This document shows, one piece after another, positions 25,520 through 35,091 of a stretch of 64,000 nt of DNA; positions within the stretch are counted from its first letter, which is position 1; each line of letters opens with the position of its first letter. The position numbers and the translations under genes are program-made. The stretch spans positions 32,016-96,015 of the forward strand of contig NZ_BNBC01000022.1 in NCBI RefSeq assembly GCF_014654675.1, given 5' to 3'. Under the pieces are notes generated by a model. It was not told the DNA's origin. It saw nothing but the letters and a program-made list of their open reading frames with translations, and made no database searches. The DNA comes from Streptomyces spiralis. GTDB lineage: Bacteria > Actinomycetota > Actinomycetes > Streptomycetales > Streptomycetaceae.

Positions 25520-26251
25520 GGGTACCTCGGGTAAAGAGAGGAAGCGGGGGAAACTCCCCCGCTACGCCCATTTCGATCATGGACGCACAACCGATCACAA
25601 AGGGCTACCCGTACGTGAGAACGACGCCGACACAAGTCTTTGGTGAACATTGGCCGTAAGTTGCCGCTTGTTGCTGTGATGCGCCCGAGAGCGCTTGCCG
25701 TGTCCGCCTGATGAATTGACGCCCTGTCGGCGGGCCCCGTTGTCGGCTGCGTCGGCCCGGACGGCGACCCCGACGACCCGTCCAGCGCAGCGACATGGAC
25801 ATCGTGAGCCACCCGGTCTTCACGAGGATCTGCGTGGGACGCTTTGGTCGACGGAGGGGCGGGAGACCGCCTGGCACTGCTCCTGGACGACCAGCACACC
25901 GACGGCGCGGTCACCATGGACGACCCGGACGCGGACCAGGACGGCGGGATCGAGCAGGTCGAGGCGCACGCGGAGGGCGCCCAGGCGGCAGGCGAGGCCG
26001 CCTGCGCTTCGATCGACCTCCGCCGTGCTCCCGCCGGTGCGCAGCTCGCCGAGGCGACGCTCGACCCTGATCGGCCTGTGCCAGAGCTAGCGTGCGACTT
26101 CGCGCCGCACCCCAGCTCAGACACCAGCCGCCAAAGCAGCCCGCCGGTTCAGGGCGGAGCCGCCGATGGTCGAGCTGCCCGCGGACGTTGCCTACGTCGT
26201 CCGACTAGCGCCAGATGAAGCCGCCCGCGTTGGCCATCATGAACGGTGCCG
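25520..26251. other. Intergenic or decayed region
   Basis: About 730 bp. No frame with a ribosome site or recognisable family was seen. It contains the phosphoesterase promoter. A single GTTCACC heptamer near 25,643 on the minus strand recalls part of a PHO box, but a second unit at 11-bp spacing is not evident. Confidence 0.35.
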
Positions 26252-26728
26252 ATGACTGACAATGCCGGGATGACCCGACCCAGAGTCCGTGTCGCCGCAT
26301 ACGTGATCCGGCATCGTGCCGTCCCCGAGCTGTTGGTGTTCGACCATGTCGGTATACCGGAGGCCGGCACCCAGGTCCCTGCGGGAGGAGTCAAGTCGGG
26401 CGAAGGACTGGAAGACGCGGTTCTCCGAGAGGTCGCCGAGGAGACCGGTCTGCTGACAACCACAGTGGTCCGGCAGATTGCCGTGGAGGACAAGCCCCAC
26501 CCCGACACGGGTCAGCCACGACGAACCGGCTTCTTCTACCTCCAGGCACCCGCGGACACCCCCGACGCGTGGGAGCACCACGTCCACGGCGACGGCGACG
26601 ACGCCGGCCTCACTTTCGCCTGCCGGTTCCTCTCGCTTCCCTTGAGGCAACCACTGGCCGACGATCAAGATGCATGGCTGGGCCGCATCGACCCGCGATG
26701 GACCACCGATACCCGTTACAGTCACTAA
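26252..26728 (+). CDS. NUDIX hydrolase
   Basis: About 158 residues. The NUDIX box is complete in GGVKSGEGLEDAVLREVAEE followed by TG, matching Gx5Ex7REUxEExGU. The opening MTRPRVRVAAYVIRHRAVPE is typical of a Streptomyces subfamily and may mark the true start at 26,270. A GTG at 26,246 is also possible. No strong ribosome site is seen for any of them. It hydrolyses some nucleoside diphosphate derivative, substrate not predictable. Neighbours are decayed, so it seems to stand alone. Confidence 0.88.
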   Translation: MTDNAGMTRPRVRVAAYVIRHRAVPELLVFDHVGIPEAGTQVPAGGVKSGEGLEDAVLREVAEETGLLTTTVVRQIAVEDKPHPDTGQPRRTGFFYLQAPADTPDAWEHHVHGDGDDAGLTFACRFLSLPLRQPLADDQDAWLGRIDPRWTTDTRYSH

Positions 26729-26756
26729 TCAGCCGCCGAACCCACACGCCGGATAA

Positions 26757-27029
26757 GTGAGCCGAGCTGTTTCAGACGCTGCGGGCCGCGACCCGGTGGC
26801 CGCCGCAGTGGTGGTGAGGTCTCTGATGATGCTGGGCGTGATCGTGACGGTGCCGGGGCTGAGCCACTTCTTCGGCAGCCGGTCCCTGGGCCCAGCGGGC
26901 TGGACGATCGCGCTGACGTCGGCGGCGGAATCCGCAGTGTTGCCCACCGTGGCGACCGACGTGACCCGTCGGCTGGGGCCGGGGAACGTGGCACTCCGGA
27001 AAGGGAGAGTTCACCTTCAGGTCATGTGA
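26757..27029 (+). pseudogene. C-terminal fragment of a cation-transporting P-type ATPase
   Basis: The stretch VVVRSLMMLGVIVTVPGLSH followed by FFGSRSLGPAGWTIAL resembles the last transmembrane helices of actinobacterial calcium-type P-type ATPases. The phosphorylation (DKTGT) and nucleotide-binding domains are absent, and no ribosome site precedes the frame. I read it as a remnant. Confidence 0.5.
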
Positions 27030-27104
27030 CTGCCGCCTGCCGGATGCCGTGGGACCGGACAAAGGAGAGGTACCCAGCACAATCCTCATGAAAGACGGCC
27101 GATC

Positions 27105-27236
27105 ATGCCGCACATTCTTGCCAAGATACTGACCCAGGTGGCGGTCGCCCTGCTGGAGGCCGCCCTGGTTCGTCTGTCCGCCCAGCTCTGGAAGACGTTC
27201 ACCGCCGGCCGACAGTCGGCCACCGCGCACGCCTGA
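27105..27236 (+). CDS. Possible 43-aa amphipathic protein
   Basis: A short frame from ATG gives MPHILAKILTQVAVALLEAA and then a helix of LVRLSAQLWKTF type, ending at a normal stop with high GC at third positions. It could be a small membrane-associated peptide. GGAGAGG lies 35 nt upstream, which fits poorly, so translation is uncertain. Confidence 0.4.
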   Translation: MPHILAKILTQVAVALLEAALVRLSAQLWKTFTAGRQSATAHA

Positions 27237-27398
27237 TCGGTCATGCGCATCTGACCACCTCATCCTTCCACCTCGTTCTCGTTCATTGACCTCCAAACAT
27301 GGAAGGTGCCCGAAGGCCACCTCCTCTCCACGCGGTCCGCTCAGCATGTCCATCTGGTTGCCTTGCACTGATGGGCTTGTCCGGAGTCTGGCGTGATC

Positions 27399-27450
27399 GG
27401 CGGCCGGCGGTCGGCGGTCGGCGGTCGGCGGTCGGCGGTCGGCGGTCGGC
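27399..27450. repeat. Heptamer tandem repeat (GGCGGTC)n
   Basis: One imperfect and six perfect copies of GGCGGTC in a non-coding stretch (27,237-27,737) upstream of the acyltransferase gene. No other feature was recognised in that 500-bp stretch. Confidence 0.9.
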
Positions 27451-27737
27451 GCATGGTTGCCTGACGTGGCCGGTGGCGACGTTGCCCCTGGCGGGAAGAA
27501 GATTGGGGTGAAGAGCGCGGGCGCGGTCTGCTGGACTGCGGGGCATAGGCGCGGAGTCCCCGCACAGCGTCCTGGCCCCCGGGCCGTGACGTGCCCTGGG
27601 CCCGGCCGGCCCGTGAGGATTCGCGAGGCCGCCAGGCGCCGGAGACCGTTTCCCGGGTCCAGGCCGGAGGAGGATGTGACTCGGCAACCCGGCCCGGGTG
27701 TGCCGGGAAGTCGATTCGGCAGTGAAGAAGCCGCCCC

Positions 27738-28433
27738 GTGATCTATTACATGCTCAAGTACGTCCTTCTGGGACCATTGCTGAGGTTGCTGTTGCGGCCG
27801 CGGGTCGAGGGTCTCGAGCATGTTCCGACGCAGGGTGCGGCGATCGTCGCCGGGAACCACCTGTCCTTCGCCGACCCCCTCCTCATGGCCGCGGTACTGA
27901 AACGGCGCATCACGTTCCTGGCCAAGGCGGAGTACTTCACGGCGCCGGGTCTCAGGGGCCGGCTGACCGCGCTGATCCTTCGCCGTACCGGGCAGATCTC
28001 GGTGGACAGGTCGGGCAGGGCGGCAGGACAGGCAGCCCTCAGCGAGGGGCAGGCGGTACTGGCGCAGGGAGAACTGCTCGCGATCTATCCAGAGGGCACG
28101 CGCTCCCCCGACGGCCGGCTGTACAAGGGCAAGGTGGGGGTGGCGGTGATGGCTCTGGCGGCGCGGGTTCCGGTGATTCCGTGCGCGATGGTGGGGACGT
28201 ACCAGATCTGGGATCGGGCACGTGTCCGGAAGAGACACCCGCCCGTCACGATCCGCTTCGGGGAACCGCTGGACTTCTCGCACTTTGCGGGGACGGCGCA
28301 CCAGGAGACGGTGCTGCGGGCCGTCACCGACGAGATCACGTACGCGATCTTGCGGCTTTCGGGCCAGGAGTACGTGGATCTGTACGCGGCCGACGTGAAG
28401 GCCGCACAAGCTCCGGGGCGCCGGGGAAGCTGA
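27738..28433 (+). CDS. PlsC-type 1-acylglycerol-3-phosphate acyltransferase
   Basis: A 231-residue protein from GTG with a GAAGAAG-type site. Acyltransferase block I NHLSFAD (NHx4D), then block III YPEGTRSPDG, are present at about residues 41-47 and 118-127, with a hydrophobic N-terminus. It transfers an acyl chain to lysophosphatidic acid or a similar lipid at the inner membrane. Length fits the family. Flanks are decayed, so no operon partner is evident. Confidence 0.9.
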   Translation: MIYYMLKYVLLGPLLRLLLRPRVEGLEHVPTQGAAIVAGNHLSFADPLLMAAVLKRRITFLAKAEYFTAPGLRGRLTALILRRTGQISVDRSGRAAGQAALSEGQAVLAQGELLAIYPEGTRSPDGRLYKGKVGVAVMALAARVPVIPCAMVGTYQIWDRARVRKRHPPVTIRFGEPLDFSHFAGTAHQETVLRAVTDEITYAILRLSGQEYVDLYAADVKAAQAPGRRGS

Positions 28434-28485
28434 GGTCTCCGCCGCCGTTGGGCGCGCTCAAGACTGGGGCCTCGAAGGCCTCCGA

Positions 28486-28585
28486 ACCGGGCGAGGTGGT
28501 CCTCAGGCAGCCAGTCGTCCAGCGACGGAGGCAGCAGCAGGACCTGATGCGGGTCGAACGCCCGGAACCGCTTGTCCACTGTCAC
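28486..28585 (-). mobile_element. 5' fragment of an IS1182-like transposase
   Basis: The frame KRFRAFDPHQVLLLPPSLDD and then WLPEDHLARF matches the first residues of IS1182-type (IS5-like) transposases, then diverges abruptly. The DDE domain is missing, and no inverted repeats were recognised. Confidence 0.6.
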
Positions 28586-28719
28586 CCATGCCGTCGGCTC
28601 CCCCGCTCGGGCAGCTGGACCGGCTCCATGGCGAACAGCCCATCACCATCGCGCATGCCCTGATCATCCCGTACGAACAGTCACGCACCGCGGGTGGGCT
28701 GCCGTCTGATCGGCACGCA

Positions 28720-29385
28720 TCACGGCTGTGGCCGCGACGCCCCGATCAACGAGACCGCCGCGCTCAGCAAGCCGATCTCGCGGGCAGTCAGGTTGGGGTC
28801 GTCCCGCCGGAACCGCACTGCCTGATCCAACGCCTCGGAAGGCACAGCGCCGACGCCGGCCAAGAACGCGGTGAGGAACGTACCGGCTAGCGCGGCCTCC
28901 TCCCGCACGGAGTCGACCGCGACTTGCGCCACGATCAGTGCGGACACGGCGACATCGAACTCAGGCGGACCCTGTCCGGAGTTACGCCAGTCGATCACAA
29001 CCGGTCCTCGCGCTTCGAGCATGACATTCGCCGGGTGCAGATCCAGATGCACCTGGCGGTCTCCGGGCTTGTGCGGCATCTGTGGCGGCAACGCGTGCAG
29101 GCGCGCATGCAGGCCGGCCAGCAGGTCCGCAGCCGCCACCGCGGTGATCTCCCCGGAGCCCAGCGCCTGCAGCATGGTCGGACCGGTGAGCCGTTCGAGG
29201 ACCAGATCACCACCATTCGCCGAGTAGACCCGTGGCACCGGGAATCCCAACCCACCCACATAGGCCATCACAGCGGCTTCAGCGGCCACGTCCCCTTCAT
29301 CCCGATATCGACGCAGGACGCGCTGCGAGTCGAGAGCGTAGACATCAGCGTCTCGGCCAGCCGCTAGCAAAACGAACTCGGTCAC
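28720..29385 (-). CDS. APH-family phosphotransferase
   Basis: A 221-residue kinase-like protein from GTG. The catalytic loop HLDLHPANVML has the Asp and Asn of aminoglycoside-phosphotransferase-like enzymes. The metal-binding segment is VVIDWRNSGQGPPEFDVA. The N-terminal lobe (GRDADVYALDSQRVLRRY) is shorter than in true antibiotic kinases. The substrate cannot be told and a small metabolite is likely. No operon partner. Confidence 0.85.
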   Translation of the reverse strand: MTEFVLLAAGRDADVYALDSQRVLRRYRDEGDVAAEAAVMAYVGGLGFPVPRVYSANGGDLVLERLTGPTMLQALGSGEITAVAAADLLAGLHARLHALPPQMPHKPGDRQVHLDLHPANVMLEARGPVVIDWRNSGQGPPEFDVAVSALIVAQVAVDSVREEAALAGTFLTAFLAGVGAVPSEALDQAVRFRRDDPNLTAREIGLLSAAVSLIGASRPQP

Positions 29386-30280
29386 ACCGTGACTCTACTG
29401 GCGTTACTGACCCATGCTCCTAGCCGGCGGCAGTGACGTTGTGGCCCAAAGAGCTGCTCTACCGGCCCACCCTGCATGGCTGAGTCCACCGGCCGGCGGG
29501 GCGGGACACCGTGCCGGCTCGCGCCCGTACAGGCGGTGCTGGAACGGCGGCCGCCGGAGGCAGCAGAACACCGATGCCTCGATTGCAGCGACGACCGGGG
29601 CATTGAGGAAGCGGAGGATGGTCGGCGAGAAAGTACCGGACCGCGCAATCCACTTGACGTTCGTCCGGTCGACGGCCCCGGAGCCTTCCGACAGCACCCC
29701 GGCGCTGGTCTCCCGACAGGCGGCGCGGGAGCCCGCCCGATTCCCGTTCATGAGCCACCGCCGTGAGCTCCGGTTCGGGACGCGCCGCAAGGCGGCCCGA
29801 GCGCGCCGGCAGCCCGACGCAGTACGCGCAGAACGCTCCCGGCCCAGAGGACACCCACCACACGATGACATCGGCGAACTCGATCTGGTCGATCAGCAGG
29901 TCGCTGGTTCCGGCCGCGACTGCGTGATGGTCACGCCAGATGCCCATCGCTCTCGTCGGCACCGGCTGGTGCTCCACGGAAGCGCAGTCAGAGCTGCCTT
30001 CAGGCCGTCGGCTTTCGCTGCTCAGCTTGCCCGCCACCTTGCAGCGCCGCGATCCGGCACACCGACCGCCCGTGCCAGGCGCTTGTCCTCCCAACCGGTC
30101 TGGCGGTGCAGGAGGTGTGGTCAGGGTCCTCTCTCCTCCCAGGCGGAGCCAGGGATGCCGGCGAGCTTTGCCATCACGGCCGTGGCTGCGACCGGCTACG
30201 CGATCCTCGTACAGCGAGCCGTCCCCGCTTCCCCCCTCGGACCACGCCGGCCGGCGACCAGCCAGTAGGGATTGGACCTT
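29386..30280. other. Decayed region without intact genes
   Basis: About 900 bp with several frame-interrupted stretches. Apart from the CobW-like scrap listed separately, nothing is recognisable. It follows the permease operon and probably carries its degraded downstream gene. Confidence 0.45.
29868..29945 (-). pseudogene. Scrap of a CobW-family GTPase
   Basis: The minus-strand frame reads SDLLIDQIEFADVIV, the stretch that in CobW/ZNG1-type GTPases precedes the NKxD guanine-specificity motif. Here WWVSSGPG follows instead. CobW genes often accompany the permease/TIGR03943 pair that lies just upstream on this strand, which supports the reading. The remainder of the gene is lost. Confidence 0.45.
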
Positions 30281-31081
30281 TCACCGGTTCCAGCTTTCGT
30301 CGTACGGATCTCGCGGGGTCGGCACCGGTTTCGCCTCGGTTACCTGCAGGTACGGGATCGGGCGGTTGTTCACCGGATCCTTGGTCTGCTTCGGGGTGTA
30401 TACGCCCGTCACTTGCAGCCATGCGTCCGGTCGCAGGACTGGCGGAATGTCGCCCATCAGGGCGAGCTTCACCGGCTGGGCGTCCGCGGCGCAGCAGTTC
30501 AGGGCCATCCGGACCAGGTACGGCGCGCCTTTGGTGTCCAGGGCCACGAAGCCCGTGATCCGTACCTTTCGGTTGCGCAGCGACCGGCCGTGGTCGTACA
30601 CCGCGCGCCCCGCGTAGTCGACCAGGCTGATCGGCACGGGGTCCGAGGCCGGAAGCTTCGCGTAGCCGTACGGCTGCTGCAACGCCGTACCGGTACGCAT
30701 CGCGCTGTAGGAGCCGAGTGCCGGCGGCGCCACCAGCATCAGCGCGAAGAGGGGGACCAACAGCAGCCATGAGATGCGCGCTTCGCGGTGCCCGTGATCA
30801 TTGTCCACACGGTGGTCATGTTCGTCACCGGGGTCAGGGCCGTCGTCGTGGACCCGGTGAGCATGCGCGTCCTCGCGTCTGTCCTGCTGGGCGTGTCGCC
30901 TCCGGCCCTTGAACTCGTACCAGACCGCCGCCGGCGCCCCAACCATCAACACCGCCCCCGCCGCCAGCAGCAGCGGCCGCAAGCCTGCCTTCACGTACCG
31001 CAGATACAGATCCGTGAACCCGGCATGCAGTAGTACCGCGCCGACCAGGAACATGACCACCGCCTGAACCTGCCGGTTCAC
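30281..31081 (-). CDS. TIGR03943-type membrane protein, partner of permease
   Basis: A 266-residue protein from a GTG that overlaps the permease stop by 4 bp (GTGA). Two N-terminal helices, a cytoplasmic His/Asp-rich loop (DAHAHRVHDDGPD...NDHGHRE), one more helix, then an external domain (ITGFVALDTKGAPYLVRMAL, NCCAADAQPVKL). The His-rich loop and the paired Cys point to metal ions, probably zinc. The family always accompanies a DUF318-type permease. It probably forms a transport or sensing complex with it. Confidence 0.88.
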   Translation of the reverse strand: MNRQVQAVVMFLVGAVLLHAGFTDLYLRYVKAGLRPLLLAAGAVLMVGAPAAVWYEFKGRRRHAQQDRREDAHAHRVHDDGPDPGDEHDHRVDNDHGHREARISWLLLVPLFALMLVAPPALGSYSAMRTGTALQQPYGYAKLPASDPVPISLVDYAGRAVYDHGRSLRNRKVRITGFVALDTKGAPYLVRMALNCCAADAQPVKLALMGDIPPVLRPDAWLQVTGVYTPKQTKDPVNNRPIPYLQVTEAKPVPTPRDPYDESWNR

Positions 31082-32160
31082 AGGAGCACCGCCCCAGTCA
31101 CGACCGCTCCCGCGATCGCCAGCACGAAAGTGGCCGGGGCGAAGCGGAGAGCGAAACCACGGCCGAAGGTACCCGCCTGCATCGCGAACAACTTCAGGTC
31201 GATCATCGGGCCGACCACCAGGAACACCAGCTTCGCCGTCAGCGAGAACTGCGTCAGCGAGGCCGCCACGAACGCGTCCGCTTCCGAACAGATCGACAGC
31301 ACTACGGCCAAGACCGCCAACGCGCCTACGGCTGTAAAGGGATTACCCGCCGCCGTGCGCAGCCAGTCCGCCGGGGCCACCGTCTTGAGCGTCGCAGCCG
31401 CCATCGCGCCCAGGACCAGGAAACCCCCTGCGTGCATCACGTCGTGCCGGACCGAGTCCCAGAATGCCGCGCCCTTGCTCCGCCCGTCGTACCTCGCGTG
31501 TGCCGGCGGACGCAGCCAGTCCGTGCGGCCCAGTCGCTGCCACAGCCAGCCCATGGCACAGGCGACGAGCAGGCCGGCCGCGAAACGGCCCAGCACCATC
31601 TCCGGCCGGCGCGGGAACGCCACCGCCGTCGCCGTCAGCACGACCGGGTTGATCGCCGGCGCGGACAGAAGGAATGCGAGTGCCGCCGCGGGAGTCACGC
31701 CACGACGCACCAGCGCCCCCGCCACCGGGACCGACGCACACTCGCAGCCCGGCAGCACCGCGCCCGCCATGCCTGCGACCGGCACGGCGAGCCCTGGGCG
31801 GTTCGGCAGTGCACGGGCGAAGAACGAGGAAGGGACGAAGACCGCGAGCACCGCGGACAGCAAGACGCCCAACACCAGAAACGGCAGCGCCTGGAGCACG
31901 ACCGCGACGAACACCGTCATCCAGCTCTGCATCACCGGAGCGGCGAGCGCCGAGCGGATCGGGCCCTGCACCACGACGACCAGGAGCAGGACCGTGATCA
32001 AGGCAAGGGAGGAGTTCACGTGCCAGCCATCACCGGCCATACGATCCCCGCCGGTACGCTCACCCGCGGTCTCTGCCGGTCGTTCCGGGCCGTCCGGCGC
32101 CCGTACGATCGCGTCCCGGTCGTCCGTCGCGGTCGTGAGGGCTGGTCTTGTGGTGGCCAC
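31078..32160 (-). CDS. DUF318-type permease
   Basis: About 360 residues from GTG at 32160, chosen because GGAGGTG lies 8 nt upstream. An N-terminal low-complexity segment precedes eight or so helices. The signature PGCECASVPVAGALVRRGV and the LLSAPAINPVVLTATAVAF repeat are typical of the permease family that includes ArsP-like proteins. It is cotranscribed with the TIGR03943 partner (4-bp overlap). The substrate is probably a metal ion or metal compound. Confidence 0.88.
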   Translation of the reverse strand: MATTRPALTTATDDRDAIVRAPDGPERPAETAGERTGGDRMAGDGWHVNSSLALITVLLLVVVVQGPIRSALAAPVMQSWMTVFVAVVLQALPFLVLGVLLSAVLAVFVPSSFFARALPNRPGLAVPVAGMAGAVLPGCECASVPVAGALVRRGVTPAAALAFLLSAPAINPVVLTATAVAFPRRPEMVLGRFAAGLLVACAMGWLWQRLGRTDWLRPPAHARYDGRSKGAAFWDSVRHDVMHAGGFLVLGAMAAATLKTVAPADWLRTAAGNPFTAVGALAVLAVVLSICSEADAFVAASLTQFSLTAKLVFLVVGPMIDLKLFAMQAGTFGRGFALRFAPATFVLAIAGAVVTGAVLL

Positions 32161-32566
32161 GGGTGCGACACCTCCGGCGGGCTGCGCTTGTCGGTCTGCC
32201 TCGCCCCTGACTACGACGGCCACAGCACAGACGTTCAACCCGCTCTGGAACCACCCGCACCATGTGCAGTCCAAGGCCACTCCAGCACCACGCAGACAGC
32301 CAGTGACACCACACTCCCACTTCGCGAGCGTCGAAGGAACACGGACCGCAGTGCGGCAGGCCCGTGTCCTCACCCTGTCATTCCGCCCCGTCGGCACCCC
32401 CCGAAATTCCCCACCCGCGCTCTTCTCCCCGGTTGATTGCGGACTCGACGAGGAGGCTACCGGCTACCAAGCCAACTGTGGCGCGCATCACATCGGCCTC
32501 ATGTCACGGACTGGCTCGCAGCTTCCATCCACTGGTCGTCAACAGCGAGCGGAGGAAGGCAGAGCG
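32161..32566. other. Intergenic region between permease and oxidoreductase
   Basis: 406 bp, divergent promoters expected. TGTCACG at 32,502-32,508 with CATC 17 nt later (32,526-32,529) resembles the ECF41 promoter (TGTCACA...CGTC) with one mismatch in each box. No Zur-type palindrome was seen near the permease start. Confidence 0.4.
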
Positions 32567-33777
32567 ATGAGCGAACAGCACGAAACCGGCACGGTGACCA
32601 CCACCCACCGCGTTCTGATCCTGGGCGCGGCTATTCGGGCATGTCCGCAGCTGTCCAACTCGCGACCCGGGTCAAGCGGCGCGAGGACGTGCGGGTGACC
32701 GTGGTGAACGCGCAGGAGCGGTTCACCGAGCGGCTGCGGTTGCACATGACGGCGACCGGGCAGCAACTCGCCGAGCTGAGCATTCCGGAGCTGTTGGAGG
32801 GGACGGGCGCACAGTTCGTGCGCGGCTGGGTGACGGCGGTGGACGCGGACGCACGTACGGTACGGATCGACGACGACCGGGTCCTGCATTACGACACGCT
32901 GGTGTACGGATTGGGCAGCGTGGCCGACACGACTGCGGTGCCGGGCGTCGACGACCACGCGTACACCCTCAACAGCCCCCAGGACGCCGAGGTGCTGGCC
33001 GATCGGCTGGCGCGGCTCGGCAGCGGCACGGCAGTGATCGTCGGCAGTGGGCTGACCGGCATCGAGTCGGCAGCGGAGATCGCCGAGCGGCACCCGGAGC
33101 TGAACGTCGTACTGCTGGGCCGGGACGAACCCGGTGCGGCCATGACCCCGAAGGCCAGGAGGTACCTGCAGTCGGCGCTCGACCGCCTCGGCGTCCGCGT
33201 GCGCAGCGGCGTCGAGGCGGTGAAAGCGCTGCCCGGGTCGGTCGAGCTGGCGGACGGGCAGAGCGTCGCCGCCGATGTAGTCCTGTGGACGAGCGGTACG
33301 CGGGTGTCGCCGCTGGCAGCCGCCGCCGGACTGGCCGTCGACGAACACGGCCGTATCGTCACCGACACCGCGCTGCGTTCGGTGTCGCACCCCGATGTGT
33401 ACGCCATCGGTGACGCCGCAGCGATCCGCCAGGGCTACGGCGTCATGCACGGCACCTGCCAGGGCGGGATGCCGACCGGCGTGCACGCCGCGGTGTCGAT
33501 CGTCCGCACGCTGAAGGGCAAGCGGCCCAAGCCGTTCCGCTTCGGCTACTACCACACGCCGGTGAGCCTGGGCCGGCACGACGCCGTCGTGCAGTTCACC
33601 CGCCCCGACGACAGCCCGCGACGAATTCATCTGACCGGCCGGATGGCGGCCCGGTATAAGGAGACGGTGACTGCCTCGCCCTGGCCGACCTTCGGCCGCA
33701 TGAAGAAGATGCCCGCCTCGGGCGCGTTCTGGCCGCACGGCGGTCGCTTCACCCCCGTCGCCGAGGATGGCGAGTGA
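32567..33777 (+). pseudogene. FAD/NAD(P)-dependent oxidoreductase (NDH-2-like) with frameshift
   Basis: ATG with GGAGGAAGG upstream. After HRVLILGA the FAD-binding motif GxGYSG is broken. The sequence GGCGCGGCTATTCG lacks one G of the expected GGCGCGGGCTATTCG near 32,630, and the rest of the protein (GYSGMSAAVQLATR, then VIVGSGLTGIESAAEIAERH, VLWTSGTRVSPLA, DVYAIGDAAAI) is open in the next frame. Without the frameshift this would be about 403 residues. Its stop overlaps the start of the ECF sigma gene, so it is the sigma factor's usual oxidoreductase partner. Either the gene is inactive or the base is a sequencing error. Confidence 0.85.
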
Positions 33778-34679
33778 GCGCCGACCAGCAGGTCTTCCAC
33801 GAGTACCGCAAGCTGCTGTTCTCCGTGGCCTACCGCGTCCTCGGCTCCGCGGCCGACGCCGAGGACGCGGTGCAGGACGCCTGGATCAAGTGGTCGTCCG
33901 CCGACCGTGGCCAAGTTACCGACCCCAGAGCGTACTTGACACGGATCGTGTCCAACTTGGCGCTGGAACGCCTGCGTTCCACCCGGCACAAGCGCGAGAC
34001 CTACGTCGGCCCGTGGCTGCCCGAGCCCATCCTCACCAGCAGCGACACCGCCGACGCCGTCACGGACGCCGAGTCGGTGTCGATGGCGATGCTGGTGGTG
34101 CTGGAGACGCTGAGCCCGCTGGAGCGCGCGGTCTTCGTGCTGAAGGAGGTCTTCGGCTTCAGCCACGCCGAGATCGCGGAGGCGGTGGAGCGGTCCGAGG
34201 CGGCGGTACGACAGGCCGCGCACCGTGCGCGTGAGCACGTACGGGCCCGCAGGCCCCGGTTTGCCGCCGACCGCTCTCGGCAGCGCGAGGTCACCGAGCG
34301 GTTCTTCGTCGCCGCGACCGGTGGTGACATCAACACCCTGATGGAACTGTTGTCGCCGGACGTCACCCTGTGGACCGACGGCGGCGGCAAGGTCCGTCAG
34401 GCGCTCAAGCCGGTCGTGGGAGCGCAGACGGTGGCCTCGTGGTTCGCGGCCATCGGCACGGTCACCTACCAGGGTGTCCAGCCCGCCGACATCCGCGCCG
34501 AGCTCGTCGAGATCAACGGCGGCCCCGGCATCGTGTTCAGCACCCCGGACCGGGTGATCGCCACCGTCACCTTCGACTTCGAATTCGACGGTCGCATTAC
34601 CGCCGTCCACAACGTAGCCAACCCCGACAAGCTCCGGGCCATCACGGACGGCACCGCCCACGACGTAGCGACGCGGTGA
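33774..34679 (+). CDS. ECF41/SigJ-type RNA polymerase sigma factor
   Basis: A 301-residue sigma factor from GTG overlapping the previous stop by 4 bp. Region 2 (YRKLLFSVAYRVLGSAADAE, DAVQDAWIKW) and region 4 (LSPLERAVFVLKEVFGFSHA, EIAEAVERSEAAVRQ) are followed by a SnoaL-like C-terminal domain (residues 175-300), which in ECF41 factors acts in place of an anti-sigma factor. The genomic partner is usually a carboxymuconolactone decarboxylase, oxidoreductase or epimerase, here the frameshifted oxidoreductase. Confidence 0.93.
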   Translation: MSADQQVFHEYRKLLFSVAYRVLGSAADAEDAVQDAWIKWSSADRGQVTDPRAYLTRIVSNLALERLRSTRHKRETYVGPWLPEPILTSSDTADAVTDAESVSMAMLVVLETLSPLERAVFVLKEVFGFSHAEIAEAVERSEAAVRQAAHRAREHVRARRPRFAADRSRQREVTERFFVAATGGDINTLMELLSPDVTLWTDGGGKVRQALKPVVGAQTVASWFAAIGTVTYQGVQPADIRAELVEINGGPGIVFSTPDRVIATVTFDFEFDGRITAVHNVANPDKLRAITDGTAHDVATR

Positions 34680-34853
34680 GCGTTGGGCGGGAACTGCCCT
34701 CGGACGGCAACCGAGGGTCGGCCCGGAAGGGCCGCTCACCCTTTTGCGCCATCGGCCCCAGCGTGTGTCGGCCCGTGCCCACGACGCGTCCCACTGCCGC
34801 ACCCGGTACCTGGACCGCACATATCAAGCCACCCACGGAATAAAGTGCACATT

Positions 34854-35069
34854 ATGAGTGCGAACAGTGACGAAGACGCAACGAACCCGGAAGAGGCCGG
34901 ACAGAGCGAGGACGCCGAGCGCCGGGCGACCGAGAAATTCATCGGCGATCTGCTGGCGAGGGGCGAGGCGGTGTTCGAGGGAGAGGAGCCGACGCCGAGA
35001 ACGACGCACGTCGTCGGGCGCGGAGACGACGGCCGGCTCACCGTCCGCCGCCTCCGCTTCTTCCACTGA
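34854..35069 (+). CDS. Small acidic protein of unknown function, 71 aa
   Basis: ATG with a weak GGA site. The first 25 residues are acidic (DEDATNPEEAGQSEDAE). A helix of TEKFIGDLLARGEAV type follows, then a basic strand VVGRGDDGRLTVRRLRFF at the end. The composition shift from acidic to basic and the conserved-looking FIGDLLARGEAV core suggest a real Streptomyces small protein. It lies between the sigma factor and a convergent metallopeptidase, so its partner is unclear. Confidence 0.55.
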   Translation: MSANSDEDATNPEEAGQSEDAERRATEKFIGDLLARGEAVFEGEEPTPRTTHVVGRGDDGRLTVRRLRFFH

Positions 35070-35091
35070 TCCAGCCGATACCGCTACCCGC

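Noticed and set aside
21719..25534. 1,271-codon frame opposite the phosphoesterase
   Set aside because: Arg/Val/Asp-biased shadow of a long GC-rich gene, without a ribosome site.
25580..25660. PHO box before the phosphoesterase gene
   Set aside because: Only one GTTCACC unit is found. The required direct repeat at 11-bp spacing is missing.
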